DNA of 64,000 nt from Orenia metallireducens (GTDB lineage Bacteria > Bacillota > Halanaerobiia > Halobacteroidales > Halobacteroidaceae): positions 345,963-409,962 of the forward strand of contig NZ_LWDV01000010.1 of assembly GCF_001693735.1 (NCBI RefSeq). The letters are read 5' to 3'. This document shows positions 18,846-27,227 of the stretch, piece by piece. How positions within the stretch are numbered: position 1 is the stretch's first letter; every line of letters starts with the position of its first letter. The position numbers and the translations under genes are program-made. The notes beneath the pieces were generated by a model. It made no database searches. It was not told the origin of the DNA and saw only the letters and a list, made by a program, of their open reading frames with translations.

Positions 18846-20495
18846 TTACCACCAAACTTCCATTTGCATACCATAAGTTACTGCATCATCATCTTTTTCA
18901 CCATAAGCTCCACCTAATGGGTTACCTGCATATGCACCATCCCAGCTTTGGTAAGTAGCTTCTCCATCAACAGTTGCATAAGTAGCAAATACTCTTAACT
19001 CTGGACGTCCCCAGAAACTATTGCTTAACTTAACTGTAGGCGCAACTGTAAACTTGTTTACAGTATAATCTGCAGAATCTCCATCTTTATCAACAATCCA
19101 ATAATTCTCATTATCTTGATGCTCATAACCATATTCAAATTGCATAGAGAAGTTATCAGTAATATAACGAACAACTCTAGCACCAATCATCATATTAGTT
19201 ACATCATTAGATCCATATTGTTTATCAATATTTTCGTATACTATTTGTGGCATAATATCCCACTTGCCAAAGTTACCTAAACCATAAGCAACTAATGCAG
19301 TACCTTTAGCATCTTTGCTAGTATATCCAACTGGATTACCTAAATCAGCAGCAATATCATTACCATGTTGAACTGCTATTGTAGTAAATCCATTTGCAAA
19401 TCCAAAGAAGTCAGTTCTATTATATGCAGCAGTTAACTCAATACCATCTCTATCATTAGCACTGTCTGCATCATTTTGCCATGCTCTTCTAAGTTCAAAC
19501 TCTAAATTTCCACCTGGAACAGCAATTTCAGTTAATCTTAAGTCAATATTTTGTTGTACCTTTTCACCAAGATCAGCTACAGGTGCTACTCCATCATCAG
19601 TACCACGAGTAATATAAGCTACTGCTAATTTACCAATTCCAGCATCAATACCACTTACTCCACCACCGAAACCATCTAATTCTCTCCAACGATTATCAGT
19701 AATATGGATATCAGTTCTTCCATAATATCTTTCACCAGCCCAGAAAGTTAAACTAGGAGCAAAGTCAAAGTTCCCACCTTCTACATAAGCTTCACGAAGT
19801 GCAGCATCTTCATCAGCATCATTATTATAACTTTGATAATCTGTTACTTTATTAGCTAAAAGCATATGAGCATTCATCCAAGAACCATTATCACCAGTAA
19901 ATTTCTTTTCAAATACTTGCTCTACATAAGTATCAGGCTCATTTCCTAATCTCCATCTTGAATGAAAATCTGGGAATAATCCAATGTGAGTATCTTGAGC
20001 TCCACCATTAGAGTTCATTAGAACTCCAGCACGAGCATATCCACTATAATTAAATCCAATATTAGTTACTGCCATCTGCTTCTCTAATGCAACAATACGA
20101 TCAGCTAAACCAGCGTTAGGGTCAGCAATTACAACAGAGTTCTGTCCACCGTATCCATCAGGTGCAAAGCTTGCTGCATCCTCATCTGCAACCCATTGTA
20201 ACATTCCACCACCATATACGGTAAACTTGTATTGATACTTACCTTTCTCTAATTGAGTAGTAAGTGTCCATACACCATTTTCCTTCTTCATTTTGTAAGT
20301 TGGGAAGTTTGGTAACCAGTTATTGAATTCCCCAGCTACATAAACTGCATTTGCATCAAGATTTCCTGCATAAGTAAATGTTACTTCTACTTTTCCATTA
20401 TCTCCAGCTCTAACTGAAGTTTTTGCAAAAGCCGGTACTGTAACTAATGTAAGCATTAATGCCACTGTTAAAAATAAACTAAATCTTCTCTTCAA
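18846..20495 (-). CDS. LamB-type maltoporin with N-terminal CBM48/AMPK-type glycogen-binding domain
   Basis: This is an outer-membrane porin for maltodextrins. The signal peptide ends at about VPAFA. Residues 30-125 form a CBM48/AMPK-beta-like domain (VYVAGEFNNWLPN then KGKYQYKFTV). A short linker with a coiled stretch (LADRIVALEKQM) leads into a beta-rich barrel beginning IGFNYSGYARAGVLM and ending VTYGMQMEVWW, very like the end of LamB. It implies a diderm cell. The extra starch-binding domain is not present in E. coli LamB and should lie in the periplasm. Start: TTG at 20495, 6 bases after GGGGGG, giving 549 residues; an upstream in-frame codon would destroy the signal peptide. Confidence 0.85.
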   Translation of the reverse strand: MKRRFSLFLTVALMLTLVTVPAFAKTSVRAGDNGKVEVTFTYAGNLDANAVYVAGEFNNWLPNFPTYKMKKENGVWTLTTQLEKGKYQYKFTVYGGGMLQWVADEDAASFAPDGYGGQNSVVIADPNAGLADRIVALEKQMAVTNIGFNYSGYARAGVLMNSNGGAQDTHIGLFPDFHSRWRLGNEPDTYVEQVFEKKFTGDNGSWMNAHMLLANKVTDYQSYNNDADEDAALREAYVEGGNFDFAPSLTFWAGERYYGRTDIHITDNRWRELDGFGGGVSGIDAGIGKLAVAYITRGTDDGVAPVADLGEKVQQNIDLRLTEIAVPGGNLEFELRRAWQNDADSANDRDGIELTAAYNRTDFFGFANGFTTIAVQHGNDIAADLGNPVGYTSKDAKGTALVAYGLGNFGKWDIMPQIVYENIDKQYGSNDVTNMMIGARVVRYITDNFSMQFEYGYEHQDNENYWIVDKDGDSADYTVNKFTVAPTVKLSNSFWGRPELRVFATYATVDGEATYQSWDGAYAGNPLGGAYGEKDDDAVTYGMQMEVWW

Positions 20496-20759
20496 TTCAA
20501 TCCCCCCTAAATTTTTTAAGTTTTTAATTAAAATTATAAATGAATCCAATTTCTAACTAATTATGTAGCCATCACCCCCTTAACAGAATGAAATTTATAT
20601 TGATTTCTATACCCTTACCTTTAAATTAGCTATAAACCATAATATTGGTGTTAAGATTACTGATATAAGTATTAAGCTAAATTTTGATATATCACAACAA
20701 CATATCAGGGCATAGATATAATCAACAGATATAAGCTTAACTATCTTAATAGTTCCCTT

Positions 20760-21018
20760 AAACCAAAGGGAATAATATAACAGAAGATATCATCTCAATT
20801 AATAAACTAAAGATGATCACCCTGTGTGGTTTCGTTTTCATAGATTAAGAAAATAAACAACTATTATATCTTTTAAAAAGTTTCTTACTAGAACAAATCA
20901 ATGTTAATGATCTTATGGATTCGTTTTCACACAAAAAAATAAGTAACCATTATTATATACTCTAAAGAATCCCTTAATAGATAAATTAAAGGTAATAATT
21001 TCATGGTTTCGTTTTCAC
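20760..21018 (-). promoter_or_regulatory. Three tandem cre-like/promoter modules upstream of the porin
   Basis: Three copies of a cre-like 15-mer lie at 20827-20841, 20916-20930 and 21004-21018 (spacing 89 and 88). On the minus strand they read TGAAAACGAAACCA, TGAAAACGAATCCA and TGAAAACGAAACCA, and fit the catabolite-responsive consensus TGNAANCGNWNNCW. Each is followed 47-49 bp later on the minus strand by a -10-like box (TATAAT at 20952-20957, TATAAT at 20863-20868, a TATATT-like box near 20773-20778). The constant geometry places the operator near -66, typical of an activator site. They are 330-520 bp upstream of the porin start. Confidence 0.55.
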
Positions 21019-21111
21019 AAAGAAGAAAATATCATCATACATCTTCTAAAAAACTACTACAGAAATAATTAATATATTTTCACTTAATAGATAAACAAAA
21101 ATTTTGCCATT

Positions 21112-21170
21112 AAACAAAAAAACACCCAATATTAATCGATCTTATCTTACACAGATCTATTATATGGGTA
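21112..21170 (-). terminator. Leftward terminator-like hairpin
   Basis: Imperfect arms at about 21123-21140 and 21154-21170 (ACCCAATAT... against ATATGGGT) are followed on the minus strand by seven T residues. It would stop transcripts coming from the hprK/HutP-like side before the porin promoters. Confidence 0.45.
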
Positions 21171-21899
21171 TTCTAAACTTATATTAAAAATTATCCCTAT
21201 TCAATTATTAAAAATATTTATTTTCAATTTAATTATAATTTTAATGATTACAATTAAATCTTAAATTTGAAGAAAATAAAACGGATATCAATAAACTTAT
21301 TACGTTATATGATGATTATACCATAAAAAACATTTTTTTTCAATTATTATTTTATATTATTTATTACTTTTTTATTTGTAACTATAATTTAAAATATATA
21401 GAGCAAAATTATCTCTCTAGATTTGTATTATAGTAAATTATTTTTTACTGTAATTATATATTTGTTGATATTATCTCAAATTCCTGCTTAAATTTTAATT
21501 TTTTTATTATTTTCATTTCTATCGAAAAATAACCAACAGAGCTAAATTAATTTTGTCTTAATTTAGTGCAAGACCAATTCTTAGTTATTTCTCCTTTAGG
21601 ATATATAGCTAACAACAATTCTTTTAATAATTAATTAAAACTTAACGAAAACTCAATCTATATGAGTTTAATTAATAATCTTCAGAAAAAACAGTAAAAA
21701 ATCTTCTAGGCATTAACTTTCACAGCGCCCTAAGAAATGCTCTTTTCTGAGGAAATACTTTTGGGGTAACTTAGTTCTCAATTTAAAATCTTTAGTAATA
21801 AAAATTTCTTTACTATTTAGTTTGTGTCTGATAATCTTTTTGAACTAATTTTATGGAAAAATTCAATTTAATCCATATAAGACAAAAATTAAATAATTA

Positions 21900-21982
21900 G
21901 CCACCGATTAACACAGATACACATAAATAGGGAATCAATTAAAAAATAAATATTATAGTGAAGATCCGTGTTTATCTGTGGC
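21900..21982. repeat. Inverted repeat of the CCACAGATAAACAC type
   Basis: The arms at 21900-21918 and 21964-21982 match at 16 of 19 positions. A related half-site (CATCTGTGTTGACCTGTGGC) is at about 46857-46875. This seems to be a dispersed intergenic repeat; it contains no gene. Confidence 0.5.
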
Positions 21983-22101
21983 AAAACCTTTTTAATTTTT
22001 TAAGTTCATTTATAATTGCTAGTATGAAATATTTACCATTTTATTATATATATTATATAGTTAACAATCTACTTTAACAATTAAATATAAATCCAGAATA
22101 T

Positions 22102-22572
22102 TTAATCATTATTAACTAAACCATAATAATGAACACCAAGTCCAGAAATTTCATGATCAATATCTAAACCTGGTATCCCAATCTTACCATGAATAGCAAC
22201 AGCTAAATGAGAATCTTTCTTTACTATTCCAATCTTAATTCCTGCACCAGAGATGCTACTCATTGGTCCATTCAACCCAACCAAAGCACGCTCAACACAT
22301 CTAGTCAATACACGGCGATCTTGGATACCATCATCTATTACATCACCCTTGACAGCAGCACCTAAAGCATTACGTAACACCTTATTCTTTAAATCTTCCC
22401 CTTTACCTCCTGCACGAGTGATAACAGCACCAAAACCTTCATTAATTATAGCTTCTACTATCATATCATCATGTTTATCATCTACCATAGATAAAACTGT
22501 AGCAAGCTTTCCTAATTCTCTTCCACCATCTATTCTAACAATATCCTCTACTGTAAATTCATTTAACTTCAC
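22102..22572 (-). CDS. HutP-family protein
   Basis: HutP is an L-histidine- and metal-dependent RNA-binding antiterminator of the hut operon in Bacillus. This 156-residue protein ends in a block (HLAVAIHGKIGIP then DIDHEISGLGVHYYG) that closely matches the HutP C-terminus, including the histidines near the ligand site. The first half is more divergent. No hut genes are near, so its target RNA here is unknown and it may sense something else. It lies 53 bp after hprK on the same strand, and the two may be co-transcribed. Assignment is by remembered motif only. Confidence 0.6.
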   Translation of the reverse strand: MKLNEFTVEDIVRIDGGRELGKLATVLSMVDDKHDDMIVEAIINEGFGAVITRAGGKGEDLKNKVLRNALGAAVKGDVIDDGIQDRRVLTRCVERALVGLNGPMSSISGAGIKIGIVKKDSHLAVAIHGKIGIPGLDIDHEISGLGVHYYGLVNND

Positions 22573-22625
22573 CTTATATTCACCCCATTGTTCTTATTTT
22601 TATTATAGGTAAGCCTTACTTATGA

Positions 22626-23546
22626 TTAATTTTCACTTCTAAGAGTCTCTTCTAATCTCTTAGTAAACTCTTGGGCAGCATTATATCCTGTACTCTTTAA
22701 CCTATAATTCATTGCTGCTACTTCCATAACCATAGCTAAGTTTCTACCAGGTCTTACTGGTATAGTTACTTTAGGTATAGTAACATCTAAAATCTCTTCA
22801 GTATCATCTTGAATACCCAATCTATCATAATTTTTAGCATTATCCCATTTTTCTAATTCAGCTATCAAATCTATAGACTGCTCTTCTCTAACAGCTCCAG
22901 CACCAAAGAGTGTTCTTACATTAATAATTCCTAAACCCCTTAACTCCATATAATGTTTAGAAATTTCAGGAGAACGCCCAACAAGAGCACCTCTCATAAA
23001 CCTTCTTATTATAACTGCATCATCGGCTACCAGTCGATGCCCTCTCTTTACTAAATCCAAGGCACTTTCACTCTTACCAATTCCACTGTCACCCTTAATA
23101 AATACTCCAACACCATAAACCTCTACTAAAACTCCATGTTTAGTAACTTCTGGCGAAAATTCACTCTCTAAATAATCAGTCAATCTACTAACAAAGCTAG
23201 TTGTAGAATAATCTGTACTAAGTAGCGGAATCTGATTTTTTTGAGATAAGTCTATTAACTCTTGTGGTGGCTCTAACCCTCTAGCAATAACAATACAAGG
23301 GATATCGTAGCTACAAAATTTATCTAACCTCTCAATCAATAACTCTTTTGGTAATTCTTGTAAGAACGAAAGCTCTGTTCTTCCTAAAACTTGTACTCTA
23401 TCAGGAGTAAAATAATCAAAAAATCCAGCTAACTCTAGACCCGGTCTTTTAATATCACTAACCAGAATTACATTTTCAATTGGTATCTGATTAATCTGTT
23501 GTAGATGAAAATGTTCTACTATCTTTTCTACAGATATGCTATTCAT
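22626..23546 (-). CDS. hprK: HPr kinase/phosphorylase
   Basis: This bifunctional enzyme phosphorylates HPr at Ser46, making the co-repressor for CcpA, and removes the phosphate again. The Walker A motif GDSGIGKSESAL is at about residues 153-164, followed by the family motif LVADDAV. The C-terminal signature WDNAKNYDRLGI lies near residue 233, and VTIPVRPGRNLAMVMEVAA is typical. It has 306 residues, the usual length. It occurs just before the HutP-like gene and after a PTS IIA gene. Its presence supports catabolite control of the nearby starch genes, in agreement with the cre-like sites upstream of the porin. Confidence 0.95.
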   Translation of the reverse strand: MNSISVEKIVEHFHLQQINQIPIENVILVSDIKRPGLELAGFFDYFTPDRVQVLGRTELSFLQELPKELLIERLDKFCSYDIPCIVIARGLEPPQELIDLSQKNQIPLLSTDYSTTSFVSRLTDYLESEFSPEVTKHGVLVEVYGVGVFIKGDSGIGKSESALDLVKRGHRLVADDAVIIRRFMRGALVGRSPEISKHYMELRGLGIINVRTLFGAGAVREEQSIDLIAELEKWDNAKNYDRLGIQDDTEEILDVTIPKVTIPVRPGRNLAMVMEVAAMNYRLKSTGYNAAQEFTKRLEETLRSEN

Positions 23547-23563
23547 TATTCCACCTCTTAAGC

Positions 23564-23641
23564 AGTAAGTAACCAGTGGTAATTGGTGAGTAGTAAAAAT
23601 GTAACTATTTAATCTTTACTACCCACTTTTAACTACTTACT
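23564..23641. repeat. AGTAACGAGT-family inverted repeat, copy 1
   Basis: An imperfect inverted repeat (AGTAAGTAACC...GAGTAGTAAA against TTTACTACCC...CTACTTACT) fills the gap between the PTS IIA gene and hprK and overlaps the IIA stop codon by two bases. Related hairpins are at 35.2, 37.1, 44.25 and 44.9 kb. Confidence 0.6.
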
Positions 23642-23957
23642 ATTTGTCTAATTTTTTGTGTAATTCAATTAACTCTTTAATTAATTTGATTTCTGTTTTA
23701 GCAGCCATTAAATGATCTTTTGCATGAACTAACAATAAGGTAGGAACTATTCTATTATCTTTATCATCTTTTTGCATAGCCTTAGATTGTACTTCATGAC
23801 CAAGGTTAAATTCCTTATCAGCTTCTGCTAATAAATTCTCCGCTTGCTCATAGTCTCCCTTTTTTGCTGCAACCAATGCATCATTGGCTAAATCCTTCGC
23901 ATTTCCCCCATGTAAAGTAATCTGAAAAGCCGTTTTGTCTAAATTTATATTCTCCAT
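23640..23957 (-). CDS. PTS lactose/cellobiose-type IIA component
   Basis: This is a 105-residue, all-helical IIA protein of the LacF/CelC family, which passes phosphate from HPr to a IIB partner. The phosphorylated histidine is in LLVHAKDHLMAA near residue 77, and the trimer-forming Gln/Asp-rich region precedes it. The other subunits are not in the window. It is transcribed toward hprK with a 93-bp gap filled by an inverted repeat. Upstream is the ROK kinase. A good GGGGG-type ribosome site lies before the ATG. Confidence 0.88.
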   Translation of the reverse strand: MENINLDKTAFQITLHGGNAKDLANDALVAAKKGDYEQAENLLAEADKEFNLGHEVQSKAMQKDDKDNRIVPTLLLVHAKDHLMAAKTEIKLIKELIELHKKLDK

Positions 23958-23994
23958 ACCAACAACCCCCTTGAAATTTATTTAATTTATTACA

Positions 23995-24022
23995 ATCAGA
24001 GAAATTTATAAATTTCTCTGAT
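23995..24022 (-). terminator. Palindromic hairpin after the ROK kinase
   Basis: ATCAGAGAAATT and its complement form a perfect 28-bp palindrome between the ROK kinase stop and the PTS IIA start. The flank on the minus strand is moderately T-rich. It may be a terminator or may adjust expression of the IIA gene. Confidence 0.5.
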
Positions 24023-24043
24023 ATATAACCGATTTTAAAAAGA

Positions 24044-25012
24044 TTATAGCAAATCTAATTCAGCTAAAGCAGTAGCTACTGCTCCCAATACACCAACATC
24101 ACTGCCTAATTGAGCTGTAATAATGTTAACATCTTCTATTAAAGAGTTCATTGCTCTTGCTTTTATAGTCGAGTTTACCTTATCCTCAATCAATTTCCAT
24201 GATTGGGATACTCCCCCACCTATAACTATAGTATCGGGATTGAATATATTAATTAAACTCGCCATTCCTATTCCTAAATAATCAGCAATCTTATCCATAA
24301 TCTCTCTTGCTACCTTATCACCTTTTTCTGCTGCCTTAGCTACAACTGCTCCATTAACTTCTGAAGGATCATTAACAAGTTTACTCATTAAAGTATCTTT
24401 ACCTGCTTCCACTGCTTCTCTTCCCAGCCTACCTAAAGCAGTCCCAGAAGCAATAGCTTCCCAACAACCATAATTACCACAACCACATTGAACATCACTG
24501 TCAGGAATAATAGTCATATGACCTATCTCACCAGCAGCATCACCAGCACCGTGGAATATCTCTTTATTAATTATAACTCCTCCACCAATCCCAGTACTTA
24601 CAGTCATATAAATCATATTTTCTGCTGCTTTTCCTGCACCAAACCACTTTTCACCTAAAGCAGCTGCATTAGCATCATTCTCTAAAAAGATAGGGGTATC
24701 TAATTCTCTTAATTCTTCGATAATATTAACATTATCTAACTTTAAATTAGGAGTATGTTTAATAACACCCTTTTTGATATTAACAGGTCCTGGTACCCCT
24801 AAACCAATCCCTTTAACCTGGGATAAATCTATATCAGTCTCTTTTATAACCCCATAAACTGTATCTTTAATCTTTTGGATAACTGCTTCTTTTCCCTTTT
24901 CAGCTTCTGTATCCTTTCTCACTCTGGCTAAAATATTCCCTTCTAAATCAGCTACTGCAGTCAAAATCTTTGTTCCACCTAAATCTACACCAACCACATA
25001 TTCTTTTTGCAA
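24044..25012 (-). CDS. ROK-family sugar kinase (glucokinase type)
   Basis: This enzyme phosphorylates glucose, the product of amylase and pullulanase action, to glucose-6-phosphate. The ATP site VGVDLGGTKI is at residues 5-14; the catalytic Asp is in LENDANAAALGE near residue 111; the ROK zinc site is CGCGNYGCWEA near residue 180. At 322 residues without an N-terminal HTH it is a kinase, not a NagC-type repressor. Its location between the YesL-like membrane gene and PTS/HPr kinase genes fits sugar metabolism. Substrate identity is inferred from the family. Confidence 0.88.
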   Translation of the reverse strand: MQKEYVVGVDLGGTKILTAVADLEGNILARVRKDTEAEKGKEAVIQKIKDTVYGVIKETDIDLSQVKGIGLGVPGPVNIKKGVIKHTPNLKLDNVNIIEELRELDTPIFLENDANAAALGEKWFGAGKAAENMIYMTVSTGIGGGVIINKEIFHGAGDAAGEIGHMTIIPDSDVQCGCGNYGCWEAIASGTALGRLGREAVEAGKDTLMSKLVNDPSEVNGAVVAKAAEKGDKVAREIMDKIADYLGIGMASLINIFNPDTIVIGGGVSQSWKLIEDKVNSTIKARAMNSLIEDVNIITAQLGSDVGVLGAVATALAELDLL

Positions 25013-25070
25013 AAAATTTCCCTCCCTAATATATGTATAATTATATGATCAATAGTAGAACTATTGATTA

Positions 25071-25778
25071 TTACTTAAAATTATAAGGTCCATTAACCTG
25101 CTTTTTGATACCGTACTTTACCAATAAATTAATAGTAGCATTATTAGATATTAAAGCTATCCCACCCATAAACAATATAAGTAAACCAAATACAATAACA
25201 ATATTTAAAATACCAAATAACATAATATTAAAGAAAACAAATAAAGTATATAATAAATTATTAATCGTTAACATACTTGCATACTTTAATATACTCCAAA
25301 TAGAATCGTTTTCAGCCACTTCTCCCAACTCTATCATCAAAGGGAATATATAAAGACTAACCATACCTAAAAATATTAATATATATATATATAAAGGTGT
25401 TAATATTATCCCAATTTTATGCTGAAAATTGAAAAGAAATTTAAAATCTATAATCAAAATAAAAAATATCATAGCAAATAAACATGTGATAACCAAAGAC
25501 TTTAAGAAATATTTTTTTATTCCAATCCAAAAATCCTTTATTGAAATATGATTATAATTAACAATTTTATTGCTAATATAAAAAGACTGTGCTGTCATAG
25601 GTCCAATTATAATTAACCCTATTACAACAGGAAGATAAAATCCGACTTGAATACTTATGTAACTTAAAATAATCAATAATCCTGCAGTAAAAAACCACAG
25701 CATACTACTAGCTACTATAGAAAAAAGATTTCTATATATCTCTTTGTAACTCTTCTTAACTAAATTCCAAACAGTCAT
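25071..25778 (-). CDS. YesL-like (DUF624) membrane protein
   Basis: This is a 235-residue integral membrane protein with five or six helices and the YesL/DUF624 pattern: an amphipathic N-terminus (TVWNLVKKSYKEIYRN), paired helices, ISIKDFWIGIKKYF and LTPLYIYILIF. The family often accompanies sugar-utilisation genes, but its function is unknown. The start is taken at the ATG at 25778, preceded by GGAG; a longer frame reaching 25832 lacks a ribosome site. About 60 bp separate it from the sugar kinase, so it may be the first gene of that transcript. Confidence 0.65.
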   Translation of the reverse strand: MTVWNLVKKSYKEIYRNLFSIVASSMLWFFTAGLLIILSYISIQVGFYLPVVIGLIIIGPMTAQSFYISNKIVNYNHISIKDFWIGIKKYFLKSLVITCLFAMIFFILIIDFKFLFNFQHKIGIILTPLYIYILIFLGMVSLYIFPLMIELGEVAENDSIWSILKYASMLTINNLLYTLFVFFNIMLFGILNIVIVFGLLILFMGGIALISNNATINLLVKYGIKKQVNGPYNFK

Positions 25779-26026
25779 AATCTCCATCCTTTTACTACAG
25801 AAATTAGAAAATAAAGAAATTTGATAAAGCATTTAGCTGTTAACCATTAAGCTAACAGCTTGTTTATGAAAGAACTTTAAAAATTAACAAATTAAATTTA
25901 TATCCTACAAATCTAAGTACTTCTACATAATCGACTTTACATCCTGCAACTTTGAAAATAAATATTTTATTCTGAAAAATATTTATCTACTCTAATGTCA
26001 GTCAACATACTATCATAAGCTATAAA

Positions 26027-27067
26027 TTAAAATACTCTTTTTAAATTTGGACTATCAGTCTTGCCTGGGATTCTACCTCTTTTAGCAATAGGGTTACCAT
26101 CAATCTCTTTAATATCCATAGTCATATCAATAGCTTTAGCACCTGAGATATAGCTACCTACACCAAAACCATTAACTCCTAAACTCTTTAACTCTATAAT
26201 TCTTTCTGGCGTCAAACCACCAGACACAAAGATATCTACATGATTATGACCTGCTTGATCTAATCTAGCCCTTACTTCTTTAACCAATCCAGGTGTTACT
26301 CCACCACGTTCAGAAGCTGTATCTAAACGGATTCCATCAAGATTCTCTTTTAGGGCATCAGCAAGCCTTAAAGCCTCAACCGCTTCATCTTGGAAAGTAT
26401 CAACTAAGATTATCCTTGCAGCATCATCAGGCATAAATTCATCATAAGCCTTAGCTACTTTTAAAGTATCACCAACGGTCAAAATCAAAGCATGGGGTAC
26501 AGTACCTGAAGGATTTTTGCCAAATAACTTTGCCCCTAAAATACAACTTGCTCCATCAGCTCCTCCAACTAGAGCTGCTCTCTCCATTACTGGTGCAATA
26601 GCTGGATGTACATGTCTAGCACCAAAACATAACATTGGTGTATCACCACAAGCCTCTTTACACTCTTTTGCTGCAGTTGCCCAACCACTAGAGCTAGCCA
26701 ATATTCCTAAAATTGCAGTCTCAAAGATACCAAAATCACTGTAAGCACCTTCAATCCTCATTACAACATCTTTTCTTCCAACTTGCTCCCCTTCTTCTAA
26801 AGCCCATACTTTAACATCTTTTTTCTTCAATAAGTTTAAAGCCTCATCAATCCCTGCTACAACTCCAGCTCCACCTGCAAAAATTTCAGCTACAACAATA
26901 GTATCTTCTAATTTCATCTTATTTAATATTTCTTTGGTCCTAATAAAATAAATATCTGTTGTTGCTCCAATCTCTATCTCTTCATGAGTTGCAGAGAATA
27001 AACCTCTATCTTCATCTACTTTAAAATTGTTTACATCCTCTAATGTCTTTAATTCTTTGTCAACCAT
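26027..27067 (-). CDS. pncB: Nicotinate phosphoribosyltransferase
   Basis: The enzyme makes nicotinate mononucleotide from nicotinate and PRPP, the entry step of NAD salvage. Visible features are FSATHEEIEIGATTDIYF near the N-terminus, ARHVHPAIAPVMERAA near residue 153, the PRPP-binding part with DTFQDE and GIRLDTASERGG, and the terminal SGGLTPERIIEL followed by GFGVGSYISGA. At 346 residues it is of the short form found in archaea and many Firmicutes. It is a single gene with AT-rich flanks (25.8-26.0 and 27.07-27.23 kb) in which I see nothing else. Confidence 0.92.
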   Translation of the reverse strand: MVDKELKTLEDVNNFKVDEDRGLFSATHEEIEIGATTDIYFIRTKEILNKMKLEDTIVVAEIFAGGAGVVAGIDEALNLLKKKDVKVWALEEGEQVGRKDVVMRIEGAYSDFGIFETAILGILASSSGWATAAKECKEACGDTPMLCFGARHVHPAIAPVMERAALVGGADGASCILGAKLFGKNPSGTVPHALILTVGDTLKVAKAYDEFMPDDAARIILVDTFQDEAVEALRLADALKENLDGIRLDTASERGGVTPGLVKEVRARLDQAGHNHVDIFVSGGLTPERIIELKSLGVNGFGVGSYISGAKAIDMTMDIKEIDGNPIAKRGRIPGKTDSPNLKRVF

Positions 27068-27227
27068 ACTATATCTTCCTTCCCCTTCTATAAATAATAT
27101 TTTAAAAACTGAGTATCTATTTCTAGCATTAATTGTTTTAATCTAAGTTTTAACTTAAATTTAACAGCAATTACATACTTCTTTAATTTCTATAACAGAA
27201 AGAAATTATCCTGCTTAAAAGTAAAAG

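Larger units (their letters stand above)
21019..22101. other. Long gene-free region upstream of the porin modules
   Basis: This 1.1-kb stretch is AT-rich without a convincing gene. It holds a leftward terminator-like hairpin (21122-21170), degenerate copies of dispersed repeats (21608-21650 resembles 48588-48630; 21700-21790 resembles 46690-46720) and the inverted repeat at 21900-21982. Confidence 0.5.

Noticed and set aside
20560-20580. Three-codon leader peptide (ATG GCT ACA TAA after GGGGGTG) upstream of the porin
   Set aside because: Too short to judge and could arise by chance in this AT-rich leader.
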